In this document: piece after piece, positions 9,955-21,445 of the stretch | How positions within the stretch are numbered: position 1 is the stretch's first letter | Layout of the letters: the number at the start of each line of letters is the position of its first letter | DNA from: Meconema thalassinum | Lineage: Eukaryota; Arthropoda; Insecta; Orthoptera; Tettigoniidae | NCBI GenBank assembly: GCA_946902985.2 | Contig: OX336388.2 | Location: 1,504,266,545-1,504,330,544, forward strand | Length of the DNA: 64,000 nt | Direction: 5' to 3' | The notes under the pieces: model-generated | Database searches by the model: none | Seen by the model: the letters and a program-made list of their open reading frames with translations, nothing else | Told to the model about the DNA's origin: nothing | Made by a program: the position numbers and the translations under genes

Positions 9955-12390
9955 TTTCCGGAAAGCCTTATCGCCACGGTCTACTTCCCATCCCCAGTCC
10001 TCCTTCTCGCCACAATTTACACCCGTCCTCACCATCCCCTACCTAAAGTTTTCATAGCTCACGTGGCCGAAACCTTCCCTCATTTCCTCATAATGGCCGA
10101 CTTAAACCTCCACGACCGCTCGGCCCGGGAACTCCGCAGTCTGGATATATATCTAAACCATATCAACGCCTCACTGGTTCTCCTCCCTAAGCCCACACGT
10201 CCCTCCTCACAAACTACCCCTGACGCAGTAATAGCGCATAACTCACTACTCCATCTGCTCCATTTCACCATCCTCCCACTCATCGGGGGTGATCATGCCC
10301 CAGTTCTTCTGAAGTTCGAAGTTCCTACTCGCAACACCCCAACACCGCCACCTCGGATGGTACAGAACTTTTTCGCGCCCAACTGGCCGGCCTCCCGCAA
10401 TTACATTTCCGAGCGATTGCAGACCACAACCCTGCCCTTGAGCTCGCAATCATCAGTGGATGCATACACCACACACCCCCAAGACACCTTACAACAGGCG
10501 GCACAGCGCCATATTCCCCTTGCCCCATACTTCCCTTCCCGACCTCCCATCCCCCCTAAGGCCCGCCGCCTACTCGCGCTTTCCCACTCCTACCATGCAA
10601 CATATCTCCGCACTAGGGACCGATATTTCCTTCAAAAGCACCGCCAGACTTTACGGCACGTTAACTTGGCATAACACCTGCTCACGACAGAATGGTGTGT
10701 CTCCCTCACTTACCAAGTTCTGGCGCCGTATCAAATGCCTCACAGGCAAGTCTACTCCCATGTCGTATCCCATCATCTACAACAACATCGCACCACCAGA
10801 TGATCCCACTAAGCTTCGCAAACAGACTCGCTCGCGACTTCCGCGATGCACCTCACCCCACATTCACATACGACGAGGACGAATTCATTGCCACAGTGCC
10901 TCTACGCCCCCACCTCCAGCCTTCAACCACACACGTCTTCTCGCCGCACCCTCTTGATGTCCCCATCACCGAACTGGACGTTTCCATAGCCCTCTCCCGC
11001 ACGACCAATACCGCCCCTGGTCCCGACTCCATTCGATATCGGCATCTCAAGGAGGCACCCCCATCGTTTATCACAGCCTTAACTCATCTCTACAACCATC
11101 TCCTTCGCACCGGGTTCTACCCCATACCCTGGCGCCATGCCACGACGCTTCTCTTTCCTAAACTTGACAAGCCCCTCTCCACCCCTGATTCCTACCGTCC
11201 CATCTGCCTCACCGCTGTCCTCTCGAAAACCTTCGAGAAAATCCTCACCAAACGAATCCATACCCATCTTCGTCAACACCAGCTCCTTCCCCTCTCACAA
11301 TGTGGCTTCAGACCCCATCTCTCCGCTCAAGACCAACTCCTCCGCCTCTCCGCCATGGTAGCGGAAAACTACAACCGTCGCGCTCCTATTTAAATTTATC
11401 GCCTTTTACTTCCAGAAAGCGTTCGACACGATCTGGCACGACGCCCTAGTCGTCAAACTCCTTTATTTCGACCTCCCCCATACCTACATCCGCTTTCTAA
11501 ACTCCTTCCTCCGGAACCGCACCGCAAGCATCACCATTAATGGCCACTACTCCCGCCCCATCCCCTTCGAACAGGGCGTTCCACAGGGCTTTGTCCTTTC
11601 CCCCCTTCTCTACGTCTTATTCGTCGCCGACATCCCCCAATCCTCCCCTCCCATGCAACTATTACAGTTCGCCGACGATACTGCTATAGTTGCACCTTTT
11701 TCCACTGTACAACACATCAACACCCACGTCCAACCCTACCTCGATCTATTCACCTCCTGGTGTGGCAAATGGCATCTGCGCCAGAATTCAGAAAAAACGC
11801 AGACCATCCTTTACCGCCCACGCAGGCGAGCTCTTGCCCCAACCCGCAATCCCGAGAACCTCAATCTCCACCTCTATCACCGCCGCTTAGTCCCCACCCC
11901 TACCGTCCGATACCTTGGCCTCCTATTCGATCAATTCTTCACCTTCTGCCCCTTCTTTAAATCCAAACTTCCCGTGGCACGAAAGCGGGCGTATCTTCTC
12001 CGGCGTCTGGCTGGAACAACCTGGGGACTGAACGAGAAATTACTTCTCCACACTTACAAAGTACTCATCCGCACATTTTTGGTGTACGGCCATCCTGCGT
12101 GGGCCGGTTTCCCAGACTGCCCCCTTCGTCCATTTCTCTCAATGGAGCGCCGCCTAGTCCGCGTTGCGATGAGACTTCCATTCACCTACCGCACAGTAGA
12201 CCTCGTTGACAGAATGCCACTGCCTCCACTAACGACGTATATCGAGCTACTGCAACGCCGCTACCTCAAACGGGCGCAGGTTACAAACAACCCCATAGTG
12301 TGCCCCCTCCTACACAAGCCGCTCCGTCCCCCGGTACGTACTAAGCTCGGCATCTACAGCCTCAGGGCACTTATCCCAGCACCCGAATAA
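9955..12390 (+). pseudogene. Jockey-type LINE ORF2 (endonuclease-reverse transcriptase), frameshifted
   Basis: This encodes the endonuclease-reverse transcriptase polyprotein of a non-LTR retrotransposon. From about 9968 to 10674 it reads the C-terminal part of the APE endonuclease: HFLIMADLNLHDR in the place of the usual GDFN motif, then IGGDHAPVLL near 10282-10311 in the place of SDH. The reverse transcriptase follows: AGPDSIRYRHLKEA, SYRPICLTAVLSKTFEKIL, then FQKAFDTIWHDAL at about 11410, PQGFVLSPLLY at about 11581 and the catalytic FADD at 11668-11679. A thumb and C-terminal tail end at the stop 12388-12390. Frame changes occur near 10675, 10812 and 11390. The endonuclease N-terminus and ORF1 are missing, so the copy is dead. 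Codon third positions are strongly C-rich, unlike the AT-rich surroundings. The clade call (Jockey group) rests on motif style and on the absence of an RNase H domain. Confidence 0.85.
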
Positions 12391-12510
12391 CAGCCAAGTC
12401 TCCGCATATTTCGCTTACGAACGCCACTCCACTGGAAACTGAAGGCATCTTCGCCGGCTTCGAAATTGCAACAAACAACCCTTTTTTCAAAACACCATCA
12501 ATTAATTCAA

Positions 12511-12520
12511 ATAATATATA

Positions 12521-12575
<55 letters not shown>
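12511..12575. repeat. (TA)n microsatellite
   Basis: A nearly pure TA run, about 120 bp after the LINE stop codon. It may lie in the LINE 3' untranslated region. Confidence 0.95.
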
Positions 12576-12578
<3 letters not shown>

Positions 12579-12597
12579 CCTCAACAACTTCATCTTC

Positions 12598-13115
12598 ACA
12601 CACATTCACCGTCAAATCTCACACCGTTGACATCATAACTCTTCACCTACCCATTCACTTCATCCGTTTTCAACTCCCCCCATCTCACCTCATTAATTCG
12701 CCACCGTCTTCGCATCACCAGCTATACGTTTCTTCTTCTCTCTTTCTTTCTACTTTCATTCTTTCTTTCTCTCTCACTTCTACAATATCACTCTCCCTCT
12801 CATCTCAACAAACATCATTCATTAATCCCTTCTCATCGACATCATTCATTTCCATAAGAGAAAAAAAAATCATCATCATCATGTTCATTTTCTCACACCT
12901 CCACCAGCAAATCTTACACCGTTGACATCATAACCCTTCATCTACCCATTCTCTTCTTCCGTTTAATAGCCCCCCCCCCAGCTCAACTTATTAATTAGCC
13001 ACGGCCCTCATACCACCAGCTCTACAATTCAATCTTTCCCTCTCTTTACTACCATACCACTCTCCTTCTCATCCCAACAAACATCTACCACTCCCTTCTC
13101 ATCGACATAATAAAA
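12598..13115. repeat. Two-copy 295-bp direct repeat, pyrimidine-rich
   Basis: ACACCGTTGACATCATAAC occurs near 12620 and 12915, and the following 200 bp align (CCCATTC, TTAATTMGCCAC, CACTCTCC, CCCTTCTCATCGACAT). Both copies are CT-rich on the plus strand. They follow the LINE directly and may be its long 3' untranslated region. Confidence 0.8.
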
Positions 13116-13412
13116 AAACAGCTTATGATCTGGACTTAAATACAGGCCCCCTTTTTTCTCCACCACGCTTACTTTAAACATCCCAATACACGCAAATCCC
13201 CGAGCAATAGAAGTTCCTTCATCTACTTTGGCACATGCAGCAGTTGTTTCCATGTTTTCCGCGTTTTCCTTGTTCGTCGAAAATTTCCGACATTCAAAAA
13301 TTATACCTACATACAATGAAGCATTCACCCTTCTCCCCCACATCTCCTTTCCTGCATCTAACTCTCCCTTCTCAAAACAATACTTCGCCCCCCCCCCCCC
13401 GCCCTTCTCCAA
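13029..13412 (-). CDS. Uncharacterised 127-residue frame
   Basis: A minus-strand frame of 127 residues opposite the CT-rich strand. The first residues form a Gly run encoded by a poly-C tract at 13389-13401, so the true start, if any, is further in. The middle has normal protein-like composition (WGRRVNASLYVGIIFECRKF, then MFKVSVVEKKGGLYLSPDHK). I recognise no family, no signal peptide and no membrane segment. It overlaps the second 295-bp repeat at its C-terminal end. It may be only a chance frame in purine-rich antisense sequence. Confidence 0.2.
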   Translation of the reverse strand: MEKGGGGGAKYCFEKGELDAGKEMWGRRVNASLYVGIIFECRKFSTNKENAENMETTAACAKVDEGTSIARGFACIGMFKVSVVEKKGGLYLSPDHKLFFYYVDEKGVVDVCWDEKESGMVVKRGKD

Positions 13413-13523
13413 ATCTCCCCAGCAATGACCGAACTAAAAATTCTCACACACTTTCTTCCGAATCCCAAAACCAAACCCACCCATCACCAAAATTTCCACC
13501 TGTCCTAAACACCTTAACCCCTT

Positions 13524-13589
13524 GGCCCGAAGAGACGGCGAAACCGTCTCAGGGGGCCAGCCGCCGCAGGGTCAATCGCTATGCGGCGG
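13524..13589. other. Two adjacent stable hairpins
   Basis: Hairpin 1: GAGACGG (13532-13538), loop CGAAA, CCGTCTC (13544-13550), extended outward by TGGCCC/GGGCCA with a small internal mismatch. Hairpin 2: CCGCCGCA (13561-13568), 13-nt loop, TGCGGCGG (13582-13589). They form a GC-rich island just before an AT-rich tail (ATATATATAAATTTG). This could be the structured 3' end of a retroelement RNA recognised by its reverse transcriptase. Confidence 0.6.
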
Positions 13590-13699
13590 AATGAAACGAC
13601 TGAAAATATATATAAATTTGATATTTACAATTCAGGTGGGATAGAGGTATTTTGTCTGTTTACAATATATTGCATCATACCAAATGTATTCTTCACATG

Positions 13700-14015
13700 T
13701 TGGGCTCGTGGTGTCAGGGGCTACCACCCACAGAGACATGGGCTCGATTCTCGGTTGTGTCAAGAAACTCATCCTGGTGTGTGAGCTGAAAGGCATCACA
13801 CTCAGTCTTGAGAGGACAACTGAGAAGAAGTGGGTTGAATTCCTCCTCAATCTAGTGGTTTGTACTTCAGGCAATTTCCGGGATGGTTCCTTATTTAAGG
13901 CCTCATCCGCTACTTCCCAATTCAACTCTCAATTATAAATATTCACACTTTTAGGTATACCACAACAACACAGGTTATCGAACAAATTCTGCACGTGCCT
14001 AAGTACTGCACCCGT
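13700..14015 (+). mobile_element. SINE family 1, diverged full-length copy
   Basis: Head CTCGTGGTGTCAGGGGCTAC, B-box remnant GGGCTCGATTCTC, then the family body (GAGGACAACTGAGAAGAAG), the central domain near 13858-13890 and the 3' tail landmarks GGTTATC and CCTAAGTAC. It is diverged throughout, so it is an old copy. Confidence 0.75.
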
Positions 14016-14518
14016 GGCCTTGGTGCAGACATGTCATTTGAGAGTTTGAAAGTAGCGCCACGCGCAGACTTTCAAACAAGCGCCGCCTGGAAGCAAGCCA
14101 GTCCACTGCTAGCGCGTGGAGTCGCAGCAAATAGCAAGAAGCCGAACATACTAGAAAGATTAATAATTCGTACCTAGTTGCATAGCAGAGAAGAGAACCA
14201 CACTATAAAATAGCCACTCATTTTATGAATATTTGGCAAAAAGAATCAAGTAAATAGCACAACGTGTTGATAAGATATTCACTATAGAAGATAAAGCATA
14301 TTAGGTCATTGAGATCACACGTCACACCACTGGACCAGGGGCGTATATAAGGGGGGGTGCTGAGGGGGTTCCAGCCTCCCCCCCCCCTCCGAAAAAAAGC
14401 CAATAAAAATTAAGAAAGTGTTGCTTTGGTAAGAGCATAAAATAATTGTAAATTTGGTTGTACCCTAATCTTAACTTATCGGGTAAGTTATAAACAATAT
14501 TAAAATTGAAATTATACT

Positions 14519-14657
14519 AACTCGTGGTGTAGTGGGTAGCATTCTTCGCTGCCACCCCGGAGATCCAAATTCAATTCCCGTCTCTGCCGAGAAATTTTAA
14601 TTCTAGTCTGAGGGCTTGAACGGGGTGCACTCAGCCTTGTGAGGTAAAGCTGTGAAT
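14519..14657 (+). mobile_element. SINE family 1, head fragment
   Basis: Head CTCGTGGTGTAGTGGGTAGC, CACCCCGGAG, a B-box variant AATTCAATTCCCG, then the start of the body (GAGGGCTTGAACGGGG, GTGAGG). It stops abruptly at about 14657 within the hAT element. Confidence 0.8.
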
Positions 14658-14987
14658 TCCACAGTACGTTTTTTGAGAATTACATGTAAAAAAAACTGTT
14701 TACCTTTCTGCTTAGTAAATTGACAAATATTTAGATATTTGCCATTTAAACTCCATAGGCCTTAATAGAAAATTTATTAAATATAATTTTTTATTTTGTT
14801 TTGTGTTGTATTTTACAACTTTGTTTGTATTGCCAGTAAATGTCGGCTATATAAACTTTGAATATTATCTAAAATAATTACACCAAGTCATATGCTCTAA
14901 GATATTGGTTGATATTTCTGGGTATTTTGCGGTGCCAATCCCCTGAGAATACTCACAATTTTCCAGGATAGTCAGCCCCCCGATTTT

Positions 14988-15087
14988 TAGCCTACTTTCG
15001 ATTTTTGCAAAAAAATGAAAGTAGACTTATGAGATCAACACAGGGCGAAAAAAGTGTGACTGTCTGTGTGTGTGTATGTGTGTGTGA

Positions 15088-15126
<39 letters not shown>

Positions 15127-17178
15127 TGTGTGAGTCTCTGTGTGTGTGTGTGTCTGTGTGTGTGTGAGTGTGTGTACTCTGAATGTCTGTCCCCCCCTAT
15201 CAATTCGAACACGGTGAATGCGAATTGAACGAAATTTGGTACAAAGGTAGCACTAGCAAAGGACACCTCAGTGTCATGTTTTATATCGCCGCCATCTTGA
15301 CGGAAACGTAATGGCGGTCACACAAATGTTCAAAGCTTAAATCAAATTACGACTAACCTAATCATCCGATCTCTACCAAATTTTGCAACAACATACCTTT
15401 ATAGAGGAAGCATCCTTGGACTAAATGGCTAGGTCATTAGCCTAATAGTTTGCGGATGGCAGCCATCTTTGTGTGAAGATCAATTCCCCCTATTAATTCA
15501 AACACGGTGATACCGAATGGAACGAAATTTGGTACAGAGGTAGCAATAGCAAAGGGCACCTCAGTGTCATGTTTTATATCGCCGCCTTCTTGACTGAAAC
15601 GTAATGGCGGCCACACAAATGTTCAAAGCTTAAATCAAATTACGACTAACATAACCATCCGATCTCTACCAAACTTTGCAACAACATACCTTTATGGAGG
15701 GAGCATCCTTTGACCAATCTAATAGGCCATTAGCCTAATAGTTTGCGGATGGCGGCCATCTTTATGTCAAAATCGATTCCCCCTATTAATTCGAACACGG
15801 TGGAACCGAATGAACGAAATTTGGTACAGAGGTAGCACTAGCAAAGGGCACCTCAGTGTCATGTTTTATATCGCCGCCATCTTGACGGAAACGTAATGGC
15901 AGCCACACAAATGTTCAAAGCTTAAATCAAATTACGACTAACCTAATCATCCGATCTCTACCAAATTTTGCAACAACATACCTTTATAGAGGAAGCATCC
16001 TTGGACTAAATGGCTAGGTCATTAGCCTAATAGTTTGCGGATGGCAGCCATCTTTGTGTGAAGATCAATTCCCCCTATTAATTCAAACACGGTGATACCG
16101 AATGGAACGAAATTTGGTACAGAGGTAGCAATAGCAAAGGGCACCTCAGTGTCATGTTTTATATCGCCGCCTTCTTGACTGAAACGTAATGGCGGCCACA
16201 CGAATGTTCAAAGCTTAAATCAAATTACGACTAACATAACCATCCGATCTCTACCAAACTTTGCAACAACATACCTTTATGGAGGGAGCATCCTTTGACC
16301 AATCTAATAGGCCATTAGCCTAATAGTTTGCGGATGGCGGCCATCTTTATGTCAAAATCGATTCCCCCTATTAATTCGAACACGGTGGAACCGAATGAAC
16401 GAAATTTGGTACAGAGGTAGCACTAGCAAAGGGCACCTCAGTGTCATGTTTTATATCGCCGCCATCTTGACGGAAACGTAATGGCGGCCACACAAATGTT
16501 CAAAGCTTAAATCAAATTACGATTTGCCTAATCATCTGATTTCTAGCAAATTTAGCAACAACATACCTTTATGGAGGGAGCATCCTTTGACCAAACTAAT
16601 AGGTCATCAGCCTAATATTTTGCGGATGGCGGCCATCTTTGTGTGAAAATCGATTCCCCTTATCAATTCGAACACGGTGAAACCGAATGGAACGAAATTT
16701 GGTACAGAGGTAGCACTAGCAAAGGGCACCTCAGTGTCATATTTTATATCACCGCTATCTTGACGGAAACGTAATCGCGGCCACCCAAATGTTAAAAGCT
16801 AAAATGTAATTACGACCAACCCAATAATCTAGTCTCTACCAAATTTTGCAACACCATATCTTTATGTGGGAAACATATTCAGACCAAACTGCAAGAACTT
16901 CAGCCCAAATAGTTTGCAGATGGTTGCCAAGTATGTGTGCAAATCGATTCCCCCTATCAATTCAAACACGGTGAAACCGAATTGAACGAAATTTGATACA
17001 GAGGTAGCACTAGCAAAGGGCACCTCATAATCATGTTTAATATCCCTATAGCACGTTGTATTTCAACAAGCTACTACAACCAAAATTCAATCATACTCCT
17101 TGAAAAGGACGAAGAGTTATAACAATACCCATGCATTTAGAAGAAAGTAGACTATATGTTCTTTACTGAACATCTTGT
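14988..17178 (+). mobile_element. Family A Helentron-like element, copy A1
   Basis: Starts TAGCCTACTTTC. A near-perfect foldback follows (CTACTTTC ... GAAAGTAG at 14992-15022), then TATGAGATC and a (TG)n run at 15062-15176. About seven 292-293-bp units follow, each starting near CCCCCTATTAATTCGAACAC (15190, 15487, 15778, 16071, 16363, 16655, 16949). The 3' end has the inverted copy GAAAGTAGACT (one mismatch), a hairpin ATGTTC-TTTACT-GAACAT at 17156-17173 and the terminal CTTGT. Flanking bases are T on both sides. No protein is encoded; the open frames come from the unit repetition. The architecture is that of a non-autonomous Helentron (HINE/DINE-1 type). Confidence 0.8.
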
Positions 17179-17205
17179 TTTTCTATATACGCCCCTGCAC
17201 TGGAC

Positions 17206-17456
17206 AGTATAAAACGGCGACCGGAATCTCTGTAGGTCAGCTTACTTTTGGGACGATACCATGCTCCTAGTGCGCCGAGTGTGATTATATACGCCGAACA
17301 TCTTGACTCGAGAATTTTCCAGTGCAGTACGAAGTGCTGCTAGGCCACGCCCGACACAATTGGGATGTTGGGGAATGCTAAAAGAGCACCACCGTGGACA
17401 CATTATGTACTAATTTGTATCTTTGCCCCTTCTTTCATGATATTCTTTGTATTGTT
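17206..17456. other. No gene seen
   Basis: Unique-looking sequence after the hAT target duplication, containing a CACGCCCGACACAATTGGG stretch. No paired ends are seen. Confidence 0.4.
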
Positions 17457-17457
17457 G

Positions 17458-17459
17458 TA

Positions 17460-17502
<43 letters not shown>
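17458..17502. repeat. (AAT)n microsatellite
   Basis: A run of about 15 ATA/AAT triplets after TTGTTGTA. It may be the simple-repeat tail of a retroposed element upstream. Confidence 0.95.
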
Positions 17503-19423
17503 TCGTATGGCCTCGGGAGCCGGGTTCAAGCTTTGTAATTTGACACCCAGAGGGTAGCTTGCATGTCGAATTTCGTTGTTCCTTGAATCACTACGAAAGT
17601 CAAGGAGGTTAGATATCTAAGCTCCTTGAACATTATAGCGCTTCTAGTAGTGCAATGAGGAACTTTGTGTTGGCGGAAACTCCCGAGATTAATTTTGCCA
17701 TTATAAACACGGCCTACAGAATTCAAACGGGTTCTTTGACATGCCAGCATCGTACGACATTCATGTCGTATTTTTGCCGCCTTTCAAAAATCACTTACCA
17801 CGGCCAGGAGCAAACCTGCTATCGTGGGGTTAGTAGACCGACACCCACCGTGGCAAGCTGTATTGTTGTTAAGAATCTTTGACTACAATGGTGTAGCTAA
17901 ACTTACTGCGAACTAACTCCTCACATGGGATCTCTGAAGGTTCGAGAACTTTGCATTTGTGCGGAACATTGAATATGTGCGGAACTTTGAATCTTATGCT
18001 GAACAAGGGAGTGAAATAATACTTTACAAATTGCTCGGACTATTACACTGTAGTGTATTTGAAGTGGAATTTTTATTTTTATTGTCGGTAAATATATGAC
18101 TCGTGAACAGTGAGCATATCCCATGCCGTGGAGAGGCTTAAAGGCTATAACCTGTTATGTGGAGCTTGCAGTAGGAGACAAGTAATAAGGACGCTTATAG
18201 TGAAATATATAATGCATATGGCCTACGATTTATACTTGAGTTAACCAGCGTGTGCAAGGACATTGTAGTGCACCATTCCACTGCTAATTCTAGAATGTGT
18301 GCAGAATATTATGGTCATCGAATGAATATTGTTAAAGTTTTCTAAAATATGATTATGGGAAAGTACTAAACACGCCAGCGATGGGTTAGACGGGAGGAAG
18401 AAGGTAGTATGAAGAATACGGCGATCCTAGACTACATTCCAGGAGACCAGGAAGCCCGAATGGAACCATGTGATGGAGTATCGTCGGAGGTCACTGCCTT
18501 TCGATCCAGGCAGTCGTGGAACCATACTTCACGGGAAGGAACCTGAACGATGCAATTCATCACCATACAGGGGGCCAGATCGAGATCCTCCAGCATCATA
18601 AAGAAAGACTAGATCATGCCTTGGTAGTCTAGTGCATAGCGCAGTCATGTGTTTTCCAAAACTATAGTCATTCTTACTTAAGTATTCTACACCTTTAATC
18701 ATACTTACTGGCATATTCCCAAGCTTTAGTTAGTTATTTCTTCTGCGTATTCATAGCCAGTGATTGGAAGTTCTAGGTAGTTCTATTTTGTCTCGGTGGT
18801 TTTTGATTTTGAGTAATATTAGGATTTTCTTCCGAGTGCGGCATTCTGCGGAGAGCATCGCAGGGTTATATGCGCCTCGTGATTCATAGCCATTTTTGTA
18901 AATAATAATTTTGGATATTTTGAGTGATTTTGAACAGGAATCTTTCATAAACAAATGCCTATGTGAAAATTTAATATAATTGAGTTAATGATGATATAAT
19001 GGAATATTTGACTAATTTGTCTATGACAATTAATAGTGTAACGATTCGAATCAGTAATATGCCAAATTAAAATTAATAATAATAATAATCTCAGTTGGAT
19101 TTTTTAGGAGGTGGTAATGGACACATAAACTGAATGACTAATGAATTCTAAAGTGATAGTAAAGTTGATTCTCACATGCAGTGAAAGTGGTAAATCATAA
19201 ATAATAATTCGAGTAGAAAATTCCAGAGCAGTCGTGACATTTATATTTTGTGGTAAAATTTTGCATTCTGCCTCAGTTGAAGCGGGCATGTCGGGGACAT
19301 GGCGCAGTAATATTGGATAATTAACAGGCCTGAAGCCTGGTGGCTTGAGTGTGTTGTTGATGAAATAGGAGTTGTTTGAAAAGTTGTGGTATTTTTGAAT
19401 TACACAAATAGTCTTGAGAAATA
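17503..19423. other. Long stretch without recognisable gene
   Basis: TATCGTATGGCCTCGGGAGC, directly after the AAT run, resembles a dispersed insect repeat I recall, but its identity is uncertain. A partial tRNA-like patch is on the minus strand at 17829-17858. The rest shows short frames only and no paired termini. A small AAT run lies near 19074-19088. Confidence 0.35.
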
Positions 19424-20629
19424 TGAATTTGAAAATGATGTCAGTGCAACCAACTGCCGAAAAATCGCAATTGAAATGTGAGCTCCATGTTGGATATCTT
19501 GAAAAGTATGAATGGGAGCTATTTCAAAATTGGCACACGTATAGATAATAAAAAATCCGTTTAATTTCCAGGAGGCCATACATGGCAGAGTTGCCAAAAT
19601 GTTTATAAGCCTGTTGATAGGTCCAAATTTAAATGCATATAACTTCTACACTATCAATTGGAATTCAAACAAATTTCGTATGTGCTATGTGTGAATAAAC
19701 ATATATAACTGAGCTTATTCTTAAGAGCCACCAGGGCTTCCAACTGTTAATAAGTGCTCTCAATTTATTTTATCCAAATACCAATATACCAGAAAGTATG
19801 CAAGCCGACACCTTTAAATTATGCACACGTATAGTACCTGACATTCTCTATTAATTAGGAGTAACTTATATACGCCAGTGCTACCAACATGATTCTAAGC
19901 CTGATGAGAGGCCCAACTTTAAATACATGTACCTTCTCTACTAACATTTGGATTTCAACCAAATTTCGTATGTGCTATGTGTACCATAACTGATATGACT
20001 ATGCGTATTCTTAAGGGAAACCAGGGCTGCCAACAGTTAATAAATGCTGTCTCTATTTTTGTTACCCTAATATCAATATATCAGAAAGTATGCAAGCCAA
20101 TAGCTCTAAACTTTGTACACATATAGTACCTGGCATTCTAGATTAATTTGGAGTAACTAATTTTCGTCAGTGCTGCCAACATGATTCTAAGCCTGCTGAT
20201 AAGTCCAATTTTACAATGCATGGAACTTATATACTAACTAATGGATTTCATTCAAAATTGGCACAACAATAGATCATATTATTTCAGATCATTTCTGATC
20301 AATACATGCATGACATTGTTGCCAACATGATTTTACGTGCGCTGTTATATACAATGTTTAAATGCATGCTATCCATTGGACTTCAACCAAATTTTGTATT
20401 CTGTAACTTAAGAGATGGAACCAGGAATATATTCAGTCACCAGGGCTGCCAACAATAATGTATTAGGCTACATTATGCCAGGTATGCAGTATTTCGAACT
20501 AATTAGAAATTTCGATATTACCAACTTAATTTCGTCATTATTCTAGATAGATCCATATAGATTAATCATTGGCATGAATCTTACATTTTAAGAAAAGTAG
20601 GCTCTTTAGTTCATCACGGAACTTCTTGT
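19424..20629 (+). mobile_element. Family B Helentron-like element, 5'-truncated copy
   Basis: Matches the two full family B copies from TTGAAAATGATGTCAGTGC onward, then GAAAGTATGCAAGCC and the repeated CAGGGCTGCCAAC phrases. The 3' end is complete: GAAAAGTAGGCT, the hairpin AGTTC-ATCACG-GAACT at 20608-20623 and CTTCTTGT, followed by T. The first roughly 220 bp (foldback and microsatellite) are missing. Confidence 0.78.
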
Positions 20630-21445
20630 TAAGTCACGACCTGGCTAAACTCATGCTACTCATGCAAAATCACTTGATATAAATTGCAAGGAGTATTTTT
20701 CTTTTTATGATGAGCTTAAGGTTTTCTACAGTCAAATCAGCATTTAAGCGAACATGTGGTTGAGACAGTCACTAAGCGTAAAATCAGTGTGATTATTTAT
20801 TGGAATATTTATTTGTTGATAAAATCTGATTTTTCATAACAGATTTGATTAGTGATAAATTTGATCCAAATCTAATAACAGTGCTACGATATGAACCGTG
20901 TGATAATTAGAAAGTGTGTGAAACCAGTTTGATGCGTGATATGGACACGTTTGAACACATATTTAGTGTATGCGACTCTCTTTTCTGTAGAGTGAACTAT
21001 CATTCATGGAGTATAGATAGTAGGAGTCTCAGGGCACGAGACTCCATTTTTAGCTGCCCTCGAAATTTAGGCAGGAGTGCCCTGATATTTATTACTTTTA
21101 TTTAATAAAAGTGGAAGGTTATTATGAATCTTGTGTGTCATTTTCGATCCTTCATATATTCAAGCAGGGATCTCGAATTAAGTTCGCACCATTAGCCCAT
21201 TGATACCCAGTTTTCCCTGAGAATTGTTTAAGTCTCGTGCTCAACTGATTTCGGGATTCTCGCATATGTGGGCGTTTGTCTCCGGACTAACGGCCACAGT
21301 ACAAGAGGCTGAAACTGCTGCCATGTCCACGTCCTTCATAGTAGTACCACCACTACCACCACCAACAGCAAATATCAACAAAGAGAACGATTATACCAGT
21401 TTTTGAGCAATTTACATAAGAAGTGATAAACGTTTGAAATATGGC
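20630..21445. other. No gene seen; possible LTR-like stretch
   Basis: An AATAAA-type signal lies near 21103, followed by TTGTGTGTCATTTTCG, which loosely resembles the end of an LTR. I find no second LTR, primer site or coding region, so this stays unassigned. Confidence 0.3.

Larger units (their letters stand above)
14336..17197. mobile_element. hAT-type DNA transposon with 8-bp target duplication, nested insertions
   Basis: The ends are near-perfect inverted repeats: CAGGGGCGTATATA at 14336-14349 and its complement TATATACGCCCCTG at 17184-17197. They are flanked by the identical 8-bp duplication CACTGGAC at 14328-14335 and 17198-17205. A CAGGG start plus an 8-bp duplication is diagnostic of the hAT superfamily. 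The element's own sequence encodes no transposase, so it is non-autonomous. A SINE family 1 head (14519-14657) and a complete family A element (14988-17178) are nested in it, which makes it older than both. Confidence 0.92.

Noticed and set aside
15027..15266. Thr/His-rich minus-strand frame
   Set aside because: Translation of the (TG)n microsatellite in element A1; the same artefact appears in A2 (40041-40454) and A3 (61004-61360).
20913..21190. Solo LTR of a retrotransposon
   Set aside because: A polyadenylation-like signal is present, but no TG...CA ends with target duplication, no primer site and no partner LTR were found.
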